This document shows, piece after piece, positions 1 to 13,577 of a stretch of DNA of 64,000 bases (position 1 is its first letter; the number at the start of each line of letters is the position of its first letter). The DNA is from Cristatella mucedo (lineage: Eukaryota > Bryozoa > Phylactolaemata > Cristatellidae). The translations under genes were made by a program, and so were the position numbers. The stretch covers positions 6,363,501 through 6,427,500 of the forward strand of contig WPIO01000008.1 of NCBI GenBank assembly GCA_009760855.2. Direction: 5' to 3'. The notes below the pieces were generated by a model. It did not search any database and was not told where the DNA came from. It worked only from the letters and a program-made list of their open reading frames with translations.

Positions 1-256
1 TAAATTGTACACAATTATAAGCAGCATGTTATGAGTCTAAACTTATCAGTAAATTTCAGTTGAATTATGTAGTCACTTGGAAAACCACATTACAAACTCA
101 CTGATAGCCGCCGTCACCGACCTTGTACTCATTCACGTACTAGTGTTTGCGGAACATACCAAGGTTACATCTAGTTTGCTTAACTTCTAAGGATTTTCTT
201 AGTTGATTCCTGGAGTTTTAATACATTTCATTCAGCAAGGTTAGGCTTCTAATATC
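1..256. other. Unannotated intergenic DNA
   Basis: No gene, repeat or motif recognised before the TAAA microsatellite. Confidence 0.5.
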
Positions 257-601
<345 letters not shown>

Positions 602-849
602 ACATATTTCTATAGAGGTGTTTGTCTCCTGACACGTAGCTTCACTAGTGGTTCTCGTCTGATTTAGAGATTTCACCAGAAATATAATTTCATGTGAATA
701 CTGAATTTGGAAACCACTATAGCTTTGACGTGTTGAAGGCATATCTCATTGTAATTTGGGTGCAGTTCATGAAAAATTGCATACCTATGAAAATTTGAAG
801 GGTTGTCACTTGATTTACTTATATATTATATATTTAAATATAACTAATT

Positions 850-977
850 TATATAGCGCCCAAGAGAACTTAATCTCTATCCAGGGGCTTCGCATATGCC
901 TCAAGGCTCGAGCCCACGACCTCAGTCAGACCTTGGTCAGGGCGAGCACCTTAACCGCTAGACCAAACCAGCTCGGC
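850..977 (-). mobile_element. tRNA-derived SINE with L2-like 3' tail
   Basis: On the minus strand the head reads like a tRNA: an A-box-like TGGTCTAGCGGTTAAGG (948-966) and a B-box-like GGCTCGAGCC (905-914). The 3' part (853-890) reads GCCCCTGGATAGAGATTAAG then TTCTCTTGGGCGC, which matches the terminal stem-loop of the L2-like LINE copies in this window (for example 40700-40745). The layout matches SINEs that borrow the tail of a partner LINE for retrotransposition. Confidence 0.65.
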
Positions 978-1840
978 ATTTCTGTCACTATTCTTGCATG
1001 GCCAGCCAGCATACACGCCAGGGCTTCTGCGCCCAAAGAGCTGCTACTTTAGCTCCTTCGACTACCAGTGAGCTGCTCCAATTGCGAGTCCTGTCCTCGT
1101 ACTTTTATGCAGCTGCTCCGTTCTTGACTTCGCTTCTGCAAGGCTTTAGCTTAGCCGACTCATAGTGATCTCCGTATGCCACACGATCTTTGAATGTATA
1201 TCTATTACCGATTTGCAATCAATATCGAAATGCATTCCTTGTTGCGGTTACTGCTACTAAGGGCTCAAGATTTAGGTATTTCTCGCATAGCATCCACTCC
1301 AAGCGAGCATAGTATAAAGAGGTGCTTGTTATAATTCCCAGCACTTAATGGAACCGTCTATCAAGCTTTCACTCTTGCAATACAATGTATGACTCTATAG
1401 TCAGCAGGCCTACTACTGCTATGGCGGCCAGTCTAAGTATTAACATCGGGAACCCTCCCTCAAAGTGCAATTAAGCACCCATAGACATTCCAACACCTCT
1501 AGATGATGACGTTGACCTCTTTGCTTTTATCGAGACTGGGAGGACATTGACAAACTGTTCTACGGTAATTAATGCCACCAAGAAAGGCTCTTCTTTCTTA
1601 GAAACTACTAGATCGATGAAAACTAGAGGTTAATCCAAAATTGTCGAAAACACAAGTTATCTATGTTGGCAGTTCTCTTTAAACCTTCACATGCCAATTC
1701 TTGCTTTATTTCAAAGTTTTGAGTTCTGATTTCTATTCTGTGGGCATGCAATCACCCCATCCACATTACTTGTAATGTTAGCATTCATTTTGACTACTTA
1801 ACTGACGTGCTAAGTAGACGCAATTTCTCTCGTGGCTCAC
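978..1840. other. Intergenic DNA, nothing clear
   Basis: No intact frame. The part after about 1380 may be the decayed upstream section of the L2 element that follows, but I could not align it confidently. Confidence 0.4.
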
Positions 1841-3375
1841 ATCGTTCTTGTAGCAGTTTTAATAAACGTGATCACCAAGCCCGCCTAGAGCATCTCGTGT
1901 GGGCATCACTAGCACTGAGTTACAGTGGTGGTTTAAGTCCTATCTACGTGGAAGACTCCATAATATTGATTTGAATGAAGTCTGCGTGAGGGTTTCTACG
2001 AGTGGATAAGTCAATTTATCCACCAAAACATCATTTAACCACCAAAATCAAGGTAAATTAAAATGATGACCAAGGAAGTGGGCTTGAGGCCCCTGGCACT
2101 TGTTTAGCAACTGAATACACATTTAAGTTTTCTTAAGGTGCAATAATAATGAATTACATATTTTGTTAAGGAAGATCTTCAGAGGATTCACCAAAGTATG
2201 GGTCACCCAAGAGCTACGAGTTTTGTTCATTTCATTTCAAATGCTCTTCATCTTGCAGATGCGATCGCCAAGCACAGTCAAGGCTTTCAACTCTAGGCAG
2301 ACAATATTCAGCAGCACCTCTGCCTTTGGCCCTTCCAGCCCTCGAGCACGTTTAATTCTCTTCACGTCGTGGCTGGATGGCTACAAGCGAAGCTGAAATA
2401 TGCATCTTAACCGCAGCAAACTTTCAAAAATTAAAGGGCGACAAAACCAATTTACTAGTTATAGAGAAACCAAGTGTCTCTCAGAAATTAGGAAGCTTGA
2501 GGCTCATTGTCGGCTCTACCAATATATCTCCTGTCGGATCTGCACATAATCTAGGAGTCTCAATCCAAAGTCACCTTGCATGTCGGAATCACATCAGCTC
2601 CACTGTGAAGTCGGCTTCTTTAAGATACCTTTTTAAAATTTGGTCTAACCTTTATAGGGATACTACATCTAAAATTGATCAATCAATTTGTAATATCCGT
2701 CTTAATTGCTGCAACTCACTACTCGCTGGTCTATCAGTATTTGCAAGCAAGAGCTTGAAGTTAGTGCAAAACTTTGCAGGTAACCATGTCTGTCGTGAGC
2801 GTGGCAGTTGCCAAATAGCACCTCTTTCGCGACCTGCACGGGTTCCTTATCAAGCAAAGTAATGGCTTACAGTTTCAGTCACACAATATAAGGCCCTTAA
2901 GTTCTCTCGCTGCAGCCAACATATTAGAACTACTCCCTCAAATTGCTAGGCATCTTACTATCGAATTTTCTTAATCTTATCGTTTATCATCAACTCATAC
3001 GAACCTCAAATGCTTTGAGACCGTGGGATTGGTTCACATGCTCCCAGATCATATTACTCACGATCGTCTGACGTTACCACATCCCCTGACTTGACTAAAT
3101 TTATAAAAGCTAAAGACAAATCTATTTGTCACAGCATTTAGTGGATCATTTTTATTAGTCCTTTCTGCACTTATACGTTCTGACATTGGTCATGCTGCCT
3201 CTAATCATATTTTCACATTGACTGTGTGTATGTCACTTTGTAGTCATGTTATTTTTGCTTGCATTGTACTTGATAATAATAGCCATGCGATTATGCTTCC
3301 TTTAAAGCATTTTTAAGGGGGCCTATAAATAGATTTAGTTCTCTGAGGACGCTATACGAATGTTTAATTATTACT
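1841..3375 (+). mobile_element. L2/CR1-like LINE, family 1, 3' half, degenerate
   Basis: Reverse transcriptase remnants in shifting frames: QWWFKSYLRGRLHNID at 1923-1970, a YGVPQGS-like block near 2195, a YADD-box relic read as a stop followed by ADN near 2294, and a longer open piece 2377-2862 with NLGVSIQSHLACRNHISS, CNSLLAGL and LVQNFAGNHVCRER. The 3' end shows the GCGCC-type stem-loop remnant and an ATTATTACTATT tail. Several frameshifts and stops make it non-functional. Confidence 0.85.
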
Positions 3376-4147
3376 ATTCCTATTACTAAATGTGCATGAC
3401 CTCATTCACAACAAGTGCTACTTTATCAAATATTATCGCACGAGTGTAGGCTTTAGTCTCCGACTATTACGAATTTCTGCACCTTTAACCGTATTCCGAT
3501 AACATTCAGCTTGCAGTGTGTGCCCTCCTCTGCACCCACACTTCTCTGAATCGCGAAACCATTAGACTCCTGGCAGTGAAGCTATGTGCACAATTTCCTA
3601 GTTGCTCCTGTTACCCTGTCTTCCGTCTGACCCGTCCTCACTCGTAAAATGCTCAAACACTACACTATGTGACATTCTTGACGATCATGCACCTTCGACC
3701 ACACACACAGTTCTCCCTTGCCACTACAACGCAAGGTTAACGACCAACGGTTAAATAGATAGGTCTACTACAAGCAAGATTGAGAAAACATACATAAAAT
3801 CAAGTGTGACTGCCAATCGATAGGCATGTTGACACTCTTCATACTTCGACTTTAGTAGCTTCACTCTATAGCGGTCTTTTTAAATACTGGACACCCATAT
3901 TCATTAGACAATAGATCGAAAGAGCGAAAACGATCCTGCAGGCTCTTGGTTGTCTGAGTCAATTATACGCTCCAGTATTACAATAAATAGGAAAACTAGC
4001 ACAAGTGTCCGTAGGTCTCTGTATTCGAGCAACCCTGCATACCCTTAAAAGCCAGGTACGGCCATTCGACCACTCCTCATGTGTGGGCAACAACTTTTTC
4101 CAAATCAAATGGTGTGGTGACACCAAGCCAATTTGAGTGAGCTGTTA
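3376..4147. other. Intergenic DNA, nothing recognised
   Basis: No open frame or repeat that I could identify. Confidence 0.4.
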
Positions 4148-4500
4148 ATAATGACAATAAAAATAATTATACTGATTCACTCGATAAATTGCCTTTAGAG
4201 AACTGAATCCATTTGTAGGCGCTTCACACTTGCTGCAAAGGAAGTCTATTCGAACGGTGATTGGTATCATGCTTGATAAAAACGTGTATATTGTGGTTAG
4301 GGTCATACATGCACAGGTACACCATGCAAGTATGGTTAGTGGTGCAAGCACTGTGTCAGAACGCATAAGAACATGGAGGATGAACCACAGGCCCAGTAAA
4401 TGCTGTGATAACAGAGTGGGTTTATAAGTTCTGTTTAGATTTGATCAAGTCAGGGGATGTCGTGACTCAAGTCGGAAGTCACAGTTTTATTATCCTAGTA
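4148..4500 (-). mobile_element. L2/CR1-like LINE, family 1, 3' terminal fragment
   Basis: Starts at an AATAATGACAATAA tail, followed by the terminal stem-loop (GCCTTTAGAGAACTGAATCC ... GTAGGCGCTTC) and the 3' UTR with CATGCACAGG and a GTCAGGGGATGT block that recurs in the copies at 19065 and 40675. No RT is left. Confidence 0.8.
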
Positions 4501-7029
4501 TAAGACCCTTATGTGTGTGTGTAAAATTAAATGTGCGATAATAATAATAATATGACATTTCTAACGTTTAATATGTCTTATATTTTCTCTCATTCTGACT
4601 GATATATTGGTAAATATAAGTGTAATGGTCACTATTAAGGTATTTTTCATATCCACCGGGCTCAAATTGTGCTAAAAACCATATTTAGATGATAATGCAC
4701 AGGTTTTCAATGCCCCAACTACGAAAATATTTGATTTATAAATATAATCATACTCGCGGAAGTTCACTTAACGCGGTAGAGTCTGGAACAGACTAACCAC
4801 AATAAACGAGGGTCAACTTTATTGAAAAGCACAATTCTCACTGCTAGAGCAAAGGCCACGAGAAAGTAGTTGCTGCTAAGCTTTTTTCTGAATGCCATCA
4901 CATCAGGGGGTCAGCAGGAAGCAAGTTTGACGCTTTTGGGGAACAAAGTCAAAGACCTGCTGCATTGACTATTAAACTGAAGTCATTTGATGTAAACGAA
5001 CTGTATTTATTTACTTCGGGTGCTTACAAATTCATGAAAGGCACTGACAGAGTCAAAGATTTTAAGTGCTTCTGGCGATTCATGTTTGCTCTACCTACGC
5101 ACACAAGTATGCTGCCTACTAATAACAGAGAACGGCAGTAATCAATAGCAGTCTATTTGTCAGCCCCCCCCGTGGTCACATCTGCACAGTGACCATAGCG
5201 TTAGGACCCTTCATAGCCAAGGTTCAACTGATTGACCATCATCAATGCAGTTATCTAGGTCATAAGTCTATATTTATGCAATTCTTAACCATAGATTGGG
5301 AAACATCTGGTTTCTAAGCTTATAATTCAGGAGCGACGAATAAAATTGGGGATAATTGCAATCTGGTTGATTTTGCACTAGCACTTCTCATCAGAACTGA
5401 AAGACCAATCTCTAAGGTATCGAATTTTGTCAGAATCACGGCCGATGTCCAAAAATAGGACGGCACATTAGGAAGCTTAATTAGCTACTGCGTCTAGTAT
5501 TCATCCAGGAGCGAGAGAATGGACACCTATCATTGCTTGATGGAACATAGAAATTGATCGGCTCTGCTTGATGGATACACAATGCATGTCGGTGGAAAGT
5601 GGTATAATGTGGCAATTGTGCTTCATAACAGCCGAGAATACTAGGCAAATTTTGACCCTGCTGCAAAACACATTGTCACCATGTAATCCCCACGTAAAAA
5701 ACAAATCTCAATAGATAACTTGAAGATGCTATTAAAAAAGCTATTCACTGCATGCTACAGCTAAACAAGCTGTGCAGTTGTTATTCGGCTGATTATCAAA
5801 GTGATACAAAAGACGTCAAATCTACACTTTCAATTATACATGGAATATGTAGGTAATGTGATACCTCTGAGCTGACTTTAAAAGATAACCTGCTTCGTTT
5901 TTTACTACGAGCTGGCACACTTGTATTACGTTGGTGGCTTTAGTGTGTATTCTACAGTCAAAGAGACCAAAGAATAGGCTAAAAAAACGCTAACACTTTT
6001 GATGGCACCCAAGAAAAGGAAACAATCCCAAGAAAATTATTCCTAAAGTTATTGCTTTTGACTTGAGGCAAATACCTTCTGTGTTTTTTGTTGCTGAGGC
6101 TGTCCCTTTAATATCATGCCCCGTCATTACCATCACCAGAAAGTGCAGAGCACTGATGATTAGCAAATCCATGTTGTTCTAGAGAATCTTCTGAAAAATG
6201 GCAAATAAATGGGGCTATAAACGAGTGAAGAAACTTATTGTTAGTAAATAGGTTGAATAATCATTTAACAATGACTCTACAACCTAGCTTGAAGTGCTAC
6301 ATTCAAAAGCTAGCATGCTATAACATACACCATATAAGCATATCTGCTTGAATATAGAAATATCATAGTTGCTACCATTATCGTCAAACTAGTCGTGCAC
6401 ATGTATCACACAAGCACTTAAAAACACAAGTAAGTTGGATACTTGTTTAATGTCTAAATAGAATATTGCCATTCGTGGAACTACGTAGCTGTGGACACTC
6501 GGCAATCTCGTGAAATTAATTGTCCCTTCATCAATACAGTGAGAAGCTGGTAGCTCAAGCAAAACTATTGCTGTCACCTTAGAAAAATCTCTCACAAACA
6601 GACTAAAGTCCATTTGTCTGCATTGTATTTACTCATTGCTGCAGTACACATTTTCTGCCGGAAACCAGTACTAGGGACTTGACTTATATTGCATTGCCTA
6701 GAAAATGCCTTAAAATCATGTCAAGAGCCAGTAATAGCTTCTTTCTTGTTCACAATTGGGCACGCAGATTAATTCGCGACCTACAAACTTTCATTTTTCA
6801 AATATTGTTAGTGAAAACTGTTTTTCAAAATAATGTCAGTTGTTGCATTCCAAGCTCGTCCTTTACGTTTAGCCCACGGATACCAGTATCTTGCCCTATA
6901 ATCATTTCAGGAATTCTACTAAAACTCCAAAATCAAAAGCACTTTTAAATGCGAAGTCTCCACTCTTGATCAAAAGCGAACCGCTAGCTGAAATGCAGTA
7001 TAAAGGTATGCCTCACCTTGTCTACGAAA
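4501..7029. other. Intergenic DNA with several short minus-strand frames
   Basis: No recognised gene. Minus-strand frames at 6172-5990 (hydrophobic N-terminus), 6613-6389 and 5666-5481 have plausible splice signals nearby, but the phases I tested between 6172 and 5666 did not join, and no domain was recognised. Confidence 0.35.
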
Positions 7030-7565
7030 TAATTATGTATCTTCGTCTGTAGCTCCATCAAGCCACAAACAACGCGTGGAAATTATGAGGAAGCATTTGA
7101 ATAGCACACTCCGCAGTCTAAGCGGCTTTCGGAACGCATTAGGTTGCCAAGTGACTTCATCTCACGCAACAAAGAGAAAGTGTGAATCATAGTAGATGAG
7201 TTGAGGTAGTGAGTAGAATGGAAGTAGCCGTTTAGGACAGCTGGAAAAGATGCGCCATAGCCGGCAGCAGGGAAGTGGTTGCCGTTGCTTAAGAGTCGTG
7301 GAAGTGAGTTCCCAGTCTAGGACCTGTGTAGCATACGCTTCTGTCACCAGCTGTCCTTAGGCGGAGGAATGAAACTGCTAATTAATCGTCCCTACAGAAC
7401 CTGAAAGCTCCAGAAGGCTGAAACTGGTGTAAAAATTCGGCTAGGTAAGGAGGAGCCAAGCTGTGGCAGGCGTCGTGGGTCGGCATTTGAGCTTTCCTCT
7501 GCATCCACTGATCAACCAGCTGCCATCCTGCATCTTTTAGCAAAGGAGACATTGTTCAAATTTCT
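7030..7565 (-). mobile_element. L2/CR1-like LINE, family 2, 3' fragment
   Basis: On the minus strand ATGTCTCCTTTGCTAAAAGA near 7550 and the block around 7160-7340 (RLWRIFSSCPKRLLPFYSLP) match the plus-strand element at 11220-12190 (RLWTILSSGLELLLPCYSLH). Both share the 3' UTR words ACAGACGAAGATACAT. Heavily mutated. Confidence 0.75.
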
Positions 7566-7639
7566 GAGACGTGCGAACTAGCCTTGCATCCATATTCATA
7601 ACCAGCTACAGATCGTTTGACTGCTATTAAAAGTAAATT

Positions 7640-7755
7640 GCTGTATAGTCATATCAAATGATCGATTTTCCTTTGCAGCAAATGTAAAGTGCCTAGAGAG
7701 GGATTGAGTTCTCTGAGGGTGCTATTGCAAATTCATTATTATTAATATATAAAGC
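7640..7755 (+). mobile_element. L2/CR1-like LINE, family 1, 3' end
   Basis: TTTGCAGCAAATGTAAAGTG followed by CCTAGAGAGGGATTGAGTTC and TCTGAGGGTGCTATT, then ATTATTATTAATA: the standard terminal stem-loop and tail of family 1. It abuts the oppositely oriented family 2 fragment. Confidence 0.8.
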
Positions 7756-10319
7756 CGCATTAAGATTAAACATTGTTTACCCGAAGAGTCAGCCATGCAA
7801 GCTGACCAACCGCTGAGCGTAGTAGGACTGTTCTCATCAGTTTGTCCACAAGATATCACTACTTAGCAAAATTTCACTCCCATTGATCACAGGTCCGCCG
7901 TTCAAGTTATTTGACAGGCTTTGAATCAAAAATCCGGACCAAACATTCACTACGAGATGGCCGACTCAAAAGTCGCGTGGACCAATGCTGTTCATTTAGA
8001 TACTATGGTTCGGATAAATAGTAATCTAAGAAGTTTCTATAGCTTAGCCAATAATTTTCGCTCAGCTAGGTAAGTGATAATAGCAGTTACATTTTCTCTC
8101 TCATATTAAACATATTTCGAGGTGAGAATTCTCATAAACCTTATCTCGTCCCAGCTAAATTGACACCTTCTACCCCCTAATTTTTGGGGCTAGAACCAGA
8201 AGAACGGAACTTTAATTAACTCGGCTTTCTAATCAAGTCACATACACTAAAAAGCAGCTAGAACTGAAGTCAAGCTCAAGATTCAGAATTAATGGCACAC
8301 TCAATGAGACGTTGTTAGCTCTTAGTCTCTGATACCGGCCGTGTTGTCATGGAAAACAGCAAGTAGCGCTCAAGATTAGGTTAGATAGGTTCAGGAATTA
8401 AGTTCTGAAGCTGCTATAACTCATTCATAACTAAAGAATGAGACACAGTCAGTGGTAAGGACAGATTAAATTTAACGGGGCAGTCTCTCTTTCCAAAATA
8501 AGCATATTTATGGAAATAAAGTTAGCTCAGTGGTAATCGAACTCTGGACGCTGCACCTTACGAATTTCCTTCAAGGAATAGGCAGGTGCTACAGTTAGAA
8601 GCCCTACACCGAGGTAACCGCCGGTGTTCTCTAAAGTTAAGACCCAGCCAGACTTTATGAAAATGATAATCCCAGAGAACTAGGCGAGCTAATTTACTCC
8701 TCCCACAAGAGTTACATCATCCATACGCTTAGGGTAAGTTGGTCAGCGAAAGACGAGCTCAATTATGAATGAAGCTGAAGGCTCAGTTGAGTAGAAAATA
8801 CACCAAGAAAGCATCACAATAGAAACTAGAGTGATTCAAACCATCCCGACGTCCTATATAAACTGTCTGTTATCGGATTAAAATTGTCTACTTAACTGGG
8901 TCAGAGTTACCTTAAAGATTATTAGAATTGCTTCACTAAGCCTTTCAGTGTAACAGCCGCCCAGGCTGTTAAGCTAGATAGTGTCAAGCTTTCCGCTACA
9001 GCTGAGTTCCTCATGAATTTCTTGTAGCAGATCTTTAAATTATTACATAACGCCTCGAAGTCTTAGTAATAACGATAAGAATAAAAATAAATATCCATGG
9101 CACCCGGAAAAAGCGCAGTCAATTTCTAGACATTTAAATGATGCTGTGAATGAAGCATCATCAATTTTTTATTGTTGAAATTTAAGATATAAACAATAAA
9201 TATTGCAAGAGATAGTATGCACACTGCTAACGTGTAAGTATGATAAGTGGTAACACGGACAGTTTCAGCATACATTAACACAAAGACGTTTGCTAACGTC
9301 CCCATGTGGATGGTAGCAAACGTTCTTAATTTAAATGACGACAAGACTAAGTGACTACTTAATGGTTCACTATGTGTGACTCAGAAGTTGAAAAACCTGC
9401 CACTCAAATCGGCTGCACCCATGAACAGTACCTATAATGCTGAGGTGAGGTGGCAGGTACTTAAGAAAAACTTGGTGATCAAAAATATCAAACTTTTTCA
9501 GAAGATAAAGCAAATGATCAGAATAAGTTTACTTTTGTCTACATTCGTAAGAAGATCGTAAGACACAAAACACCCTGACTCTTTCGTCTGATAATCTTAA
9601 AACCAAACTGGAAGCTAGTACCTAGGTTTGAAGTTGCAATGTACGGCACTACTCGTTCACGTGTCTTAGGCAGTAACTGTAATAGGTAGACTGTGCCAAA
9701 GATGCTTAAATTCATTACATCTTTTATTGCTTTATAAAAAAAAGTGGTCTATCATCAGCTTTTTCAAATCTGCAGGTGAAAGACCAGAGGCTAAGGACAT
9801 ATTTAACATGTTATTAATGCAAGGTAGTAGTAGATATGAACTTCAAAGAAGCAGGATAGTCCGAACAGAATCCACAGGCTATTGGTTTTCTTAGACGGGG
9901 TGATGAATTTCTTGGTGATGTCACTCCTGGCCGCCCTGAATGCAGATGTCGAGGTGCAGCACAGTACTGAGTACTGAGTACTGAAGAATTTAACCAGGAC
10001 AAAAGTTAAGGGCTGCCTCTAAATACCTTATGTTCAAACACCATCATGCCGTTTTTTCCGATCGTGAAGTCTGTAGATTCAACCATTCTCTGCTACCAAT
10101 TGTTGCGAGCATCAATGTGGGCGTATTGCTAAACAGCAAACCACTTGGAACACTCGGAACGCAACCGAACTCAACATTCAATTATCAACTCAAGTCCAGA
10201 AGACGTTAATGCTAACCGGAGCTTCCTGTCGTCTGATACTAAATGAGCGGCCAGCAAATGATTTCACGTTCAAACGAGATATCGGGAAAATACTTAGATT
10301 CCGAATAGGAAGTGGTACA
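7756..10319. other. Intergenic DNA, nothing recognised
   Basis: No gene identified. A tRNA A-box-like word (GTTAGCTCAGTGGTAA) occurs at about 8521 but no matching B box follows at tRNA spacing. Confidence 0.4.
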
Positions 10320-11200
10320 TTGTTTGCCTGGTAGGGGAGCACATTTTATAGGTAGGTTAAGGCCAATGGATGAAGGGACCTAAAAGTGAGTGGCAGAACC
10401 GTCAAATCGATGCCTTTCTTGACTGGGGTCAGTGCAGGTTGGCGAGTAGTAATGGATGTAGAAACAGCTACCCCCAGGACCGAGCGGCGAAGCTGCAGAG
10501 TTTTGCACAAGCTGTAAATGCCTAATTGCAAGTAGTGAGATACAGAAGTCAAGACGGGATGTCAGGAATGCATGGACAAATTTAGGAATGCTATCCCTGT
10601 CTTAGAAAGCCCGGAGTTTAGCAATATTATATTGCTGAATTTTGGCAGACTAGACTGATAAGCTGAAGCGGTTGTCTAAAGAAACTTCACTTTGGAACAG
10701 GACACCTAGATTTCGTGCATATTCAACGGGAAATTTAATAGCTTAGCCCATTGTAAGCTTAAAGTTTTCCAAATTCTGAATCAATATAGTTTTTCCCGTC
10801 ACTAGTTAGTCGCTTTATCATCACTAGCTTTATGAAAATTTGATGTCAACTATTTGTGGACGTAATCTATAAATGCAGCAAGGGAGTTGAGAAAATATGA
10901 CGTTCTAGAAGGCTGGTAGGGATCTAAGCAAAGGCAAAACTGAGTGGTCATCTGAATTGTAGTGAAAACCTATAGTGTGCCTGGCCACATATCGGCAAGA
11001 TGGAGAGTATAGACAGCGAAAAGAACGGGACCTAGCACCGACCACTGAGGTACACCATACTTCAGAAGTTCATCAGATGACTGTCCATTCGCATAAATAA
11101 TACTCTTGATTCTCCCACTGAGATAGGACCTTAACCATTACAGTGCAGAGCAAGTGATTCCATGGCGAGATGAAAGGCACTCAAGAAGTACTTGGAGGTA
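10320..11200 (-). mobile_element. L2/CR1-like LINE, family 1, RT 3' part
   Basis: Minus-strand peptide LRRSVLGVAVSTSITTRQPA then KKGIDLTVLPLTFRSLHPLA (10346-10480) matches the end of the family 1 RT region (HWLPVKQRIDFKVLSLTFRS in the 41055 copy). Upstream on the minus strand the region to about 11200 keeps nucleotide similarity to the other copies. Frames are broken. Confidence 0.8.
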
Positions 11201-11219
11201 AAAAATATAGATACATGAC

Positions 11220-12190
11220 AATTAAATGACGATAAAACCATCTACTGCTCATAGGACACCCTAAGCATATGTCTGGATTAAAAGGCTTTGCTCTTCTAAT
11301 AGGTGATGCAGTGTCAGAAACAACACCTACATATATAGTACGACGTGTGACAATCACCTCGTCCTCAAAGTGCTGGTGTCGTTTTTGATAGCTGCCTAAA
11401 TTTTAAAAGCCTCTGTCAGAAGACTGCTTCTCAACTGGCCATCTCATCCGATCCATATCTAAGATGATGAGCTGTCTTCCACGGTGGCTTGCAAAATTTA
11501 ACTAGTGCCTCAGTTCTCACTCGGCTTCATAATTGTAATTCCCTTTCGGCTGTGTTACGCAAAAAAAGGAGCTAGGCCACTGCAGATGGCTGTAAATTGG
11601 GCTGCAAGACCAGTGTTCTAGTCCCAGAGGTTCGATCATATGTCTCCTTTGCTAAAAGACCTAGAGTGGTAGCCGATTGATCAACCGTCACAGAGCACAG
11701 CTCTAATGCCGATCCAAAAGGCCCACAACGACTTGGCTCCTCGATACTTAGCTGAACTGGTGCCCCAGTTTTAGCGTCCTCGTTCCCTCAGGTTATGTAT
11801 GAACAGTGAACCAGCTATTCCATTCCTTTATTTAAAGACTGTTGGCGACATAAGCTTTATCTCTGCTGCTCTGCAGATCTGTGGAACTCGCCTCCACGTT
11901 CTGACGCAACGACAACTACTCGCTTTCGTCCGACTATGGACCATCCTTTCCAGTGGACTTGAGCTGCTACTTCCATGCTACTCACTGCATTATTTGCTGT
12001 CCTGACTCTGCTATGCTACCCACCTACTCTGTGTTGCGTTAGGTGAAGTCTGTTGGCTACCAAATTAGCACCGAAAGCCGCTTTATATGTAAGTGTGCTA
12101 TAGAAAATTCTCCTGCATAATAGTCTGTGTGGCTTTGTGTAGTTACAGACGAAGATACATGACACTACACTAGATTAGATTAGATTAAAT
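11220..12190 (+). mobile_element. L2/CR1-like LINE, family 2, RT 3' part and tail
   Basis: Broken RT frames: LNDDKT at about 11223, a MSPLLKDLEW-PIDQP block at about 11640, and QKAHNDLAPRYLAELVP near 11720. The tail is TTAGATTAGATTAGATTAAA at about 12171, quite different from the TAATAA tail of family 1, so this is a separate lineage. Confidence 0.78.
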
Positions 12191-13577
12191 TACATTGCAT
12201 CGATAGTATCAAAAGATGTCGACTGTTCAAGCAACGCAAGTGAAGATACTCCACCTAAGTAAGTATGTCATTATACAACCGAAGCAATGCTAAGTCTGTG
12301 GAGTGATCAGCTCTAAATTCAGACTGGAACTTGCTAACAAAGTTTGGCGCTTCAATATATTAGTTCATCTGGTCTCACACGACCTATTTCACTGCTGTTT
12401 TTCAATATAGTGATATCAGGAAGACTGGGCGAAAATTGCTCAAGTTCTCTTGGTCTAGGGCCTAATTCTTGAGTAGTGGACTGACTACGGACTAGTTACA
12501 AGTTGCCAGGACATCACTCAACGCCAAAGGCATATATATGACTTTAGTGTTGTTTGGCAGCAGCAGATCTAGGTATTTTCAAGGCAGGACAATTCAAAAA
12601 GGGTCCAGAGGACCAGTTGTGATCTTTGATTGGCATATGAGCTTTACAAAGGTTTGTTACAGCTGGGTAAGGTCTAGCATTGTTGCTAATTATTACGTTT
12701 TTGAAAGTGACAGTTAAACCACCCAATAATATTGTTTTTGAAACGCTAGATTGTCCCAAAAGTCCTCTTTAAAGTTGCACGTGTGTAAGTTGTTATTGCA
12801 TTGAGTATTTATTCCAACAAACCAAGCACTCACATGCAAAGCGATTTGTGAGAACCTCGTTGTCTGCTTTGGAATGGTGATTATTAAAGCTTGTCTCCTA
12901 CCTCATTGACCTGGTTGACTTTTTGTACTAATGTCAAGCATTCTATGGATATAGATTATGTAAACCAAAGAACCTGGCTTTGTAGTATTCGCGCCTTCCA
13001 CAAAGTGTCTGCTCAATCGCATTACAGCCGTATTTTCAGTAGGGTAATACAAGCAGTCATTGCTTAGTGTGAGTGTTCACTTATCAAGCTTTCCTGAATA
13101 GTTATACAAATGTTCTATTGCCAAAAATAGAGACTATTAGTGGTTCGTTGCTGCACACTTGTATTATTGCTGTGAAATGCTAAGGATTTTAGTTCAAATT
13201 TTTTTAATTCACTAAAATGTATTTCATTCGTCAAGTCATTAGTAAAAGCGTAGAATCTGTTGGAAAACGGATTAAAACCTGGATAGCAAGACGATGCAAA
13301 ACTTGCAGGATCCTCTCAAGTTAAAACAACTTCTGCATTAAAAGCAGGAGCTTTCTCCTAATGATCATTATTTATACGCAATGAACTACTAAATATATTT
13401 TTAATCAGACTACTTAGCAGATATGATATTAGCTGCATTTATTACTGGGAGCTCTTTCTTAAGAACAGAAAAGCAGCTGGCCAGTTTCTGCTGGAGGAAG
13501 CTTGATCTATGCTAAAGTTTTTCACCACAATGCACCTGCAAGCAGCATTTGACATAAAATAAATACACTTTAAGGCA
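12191..13577. other. Intergenic DNA, nothing recognised
   Basis: No gene or repeat that I can name. Confidence 0.4.

Noticed and set aside
5481-6950. Chain of minus-strand frames that looked like a small secreted protein gene (hydrophobic start at 6172, cysteine-containing frame at 5666)
   Set aside because: Splice phases I tried (phase 1 out of 6172, phase 0 or blocked into 5666) do not join, and no domain is recognisable.
8515-8600. tRNA gene candidate (GTTAGCTCAGTGGTAA)
   Set aside because: A-box-like word only; no B box at the right spacing and no cloverleaf.
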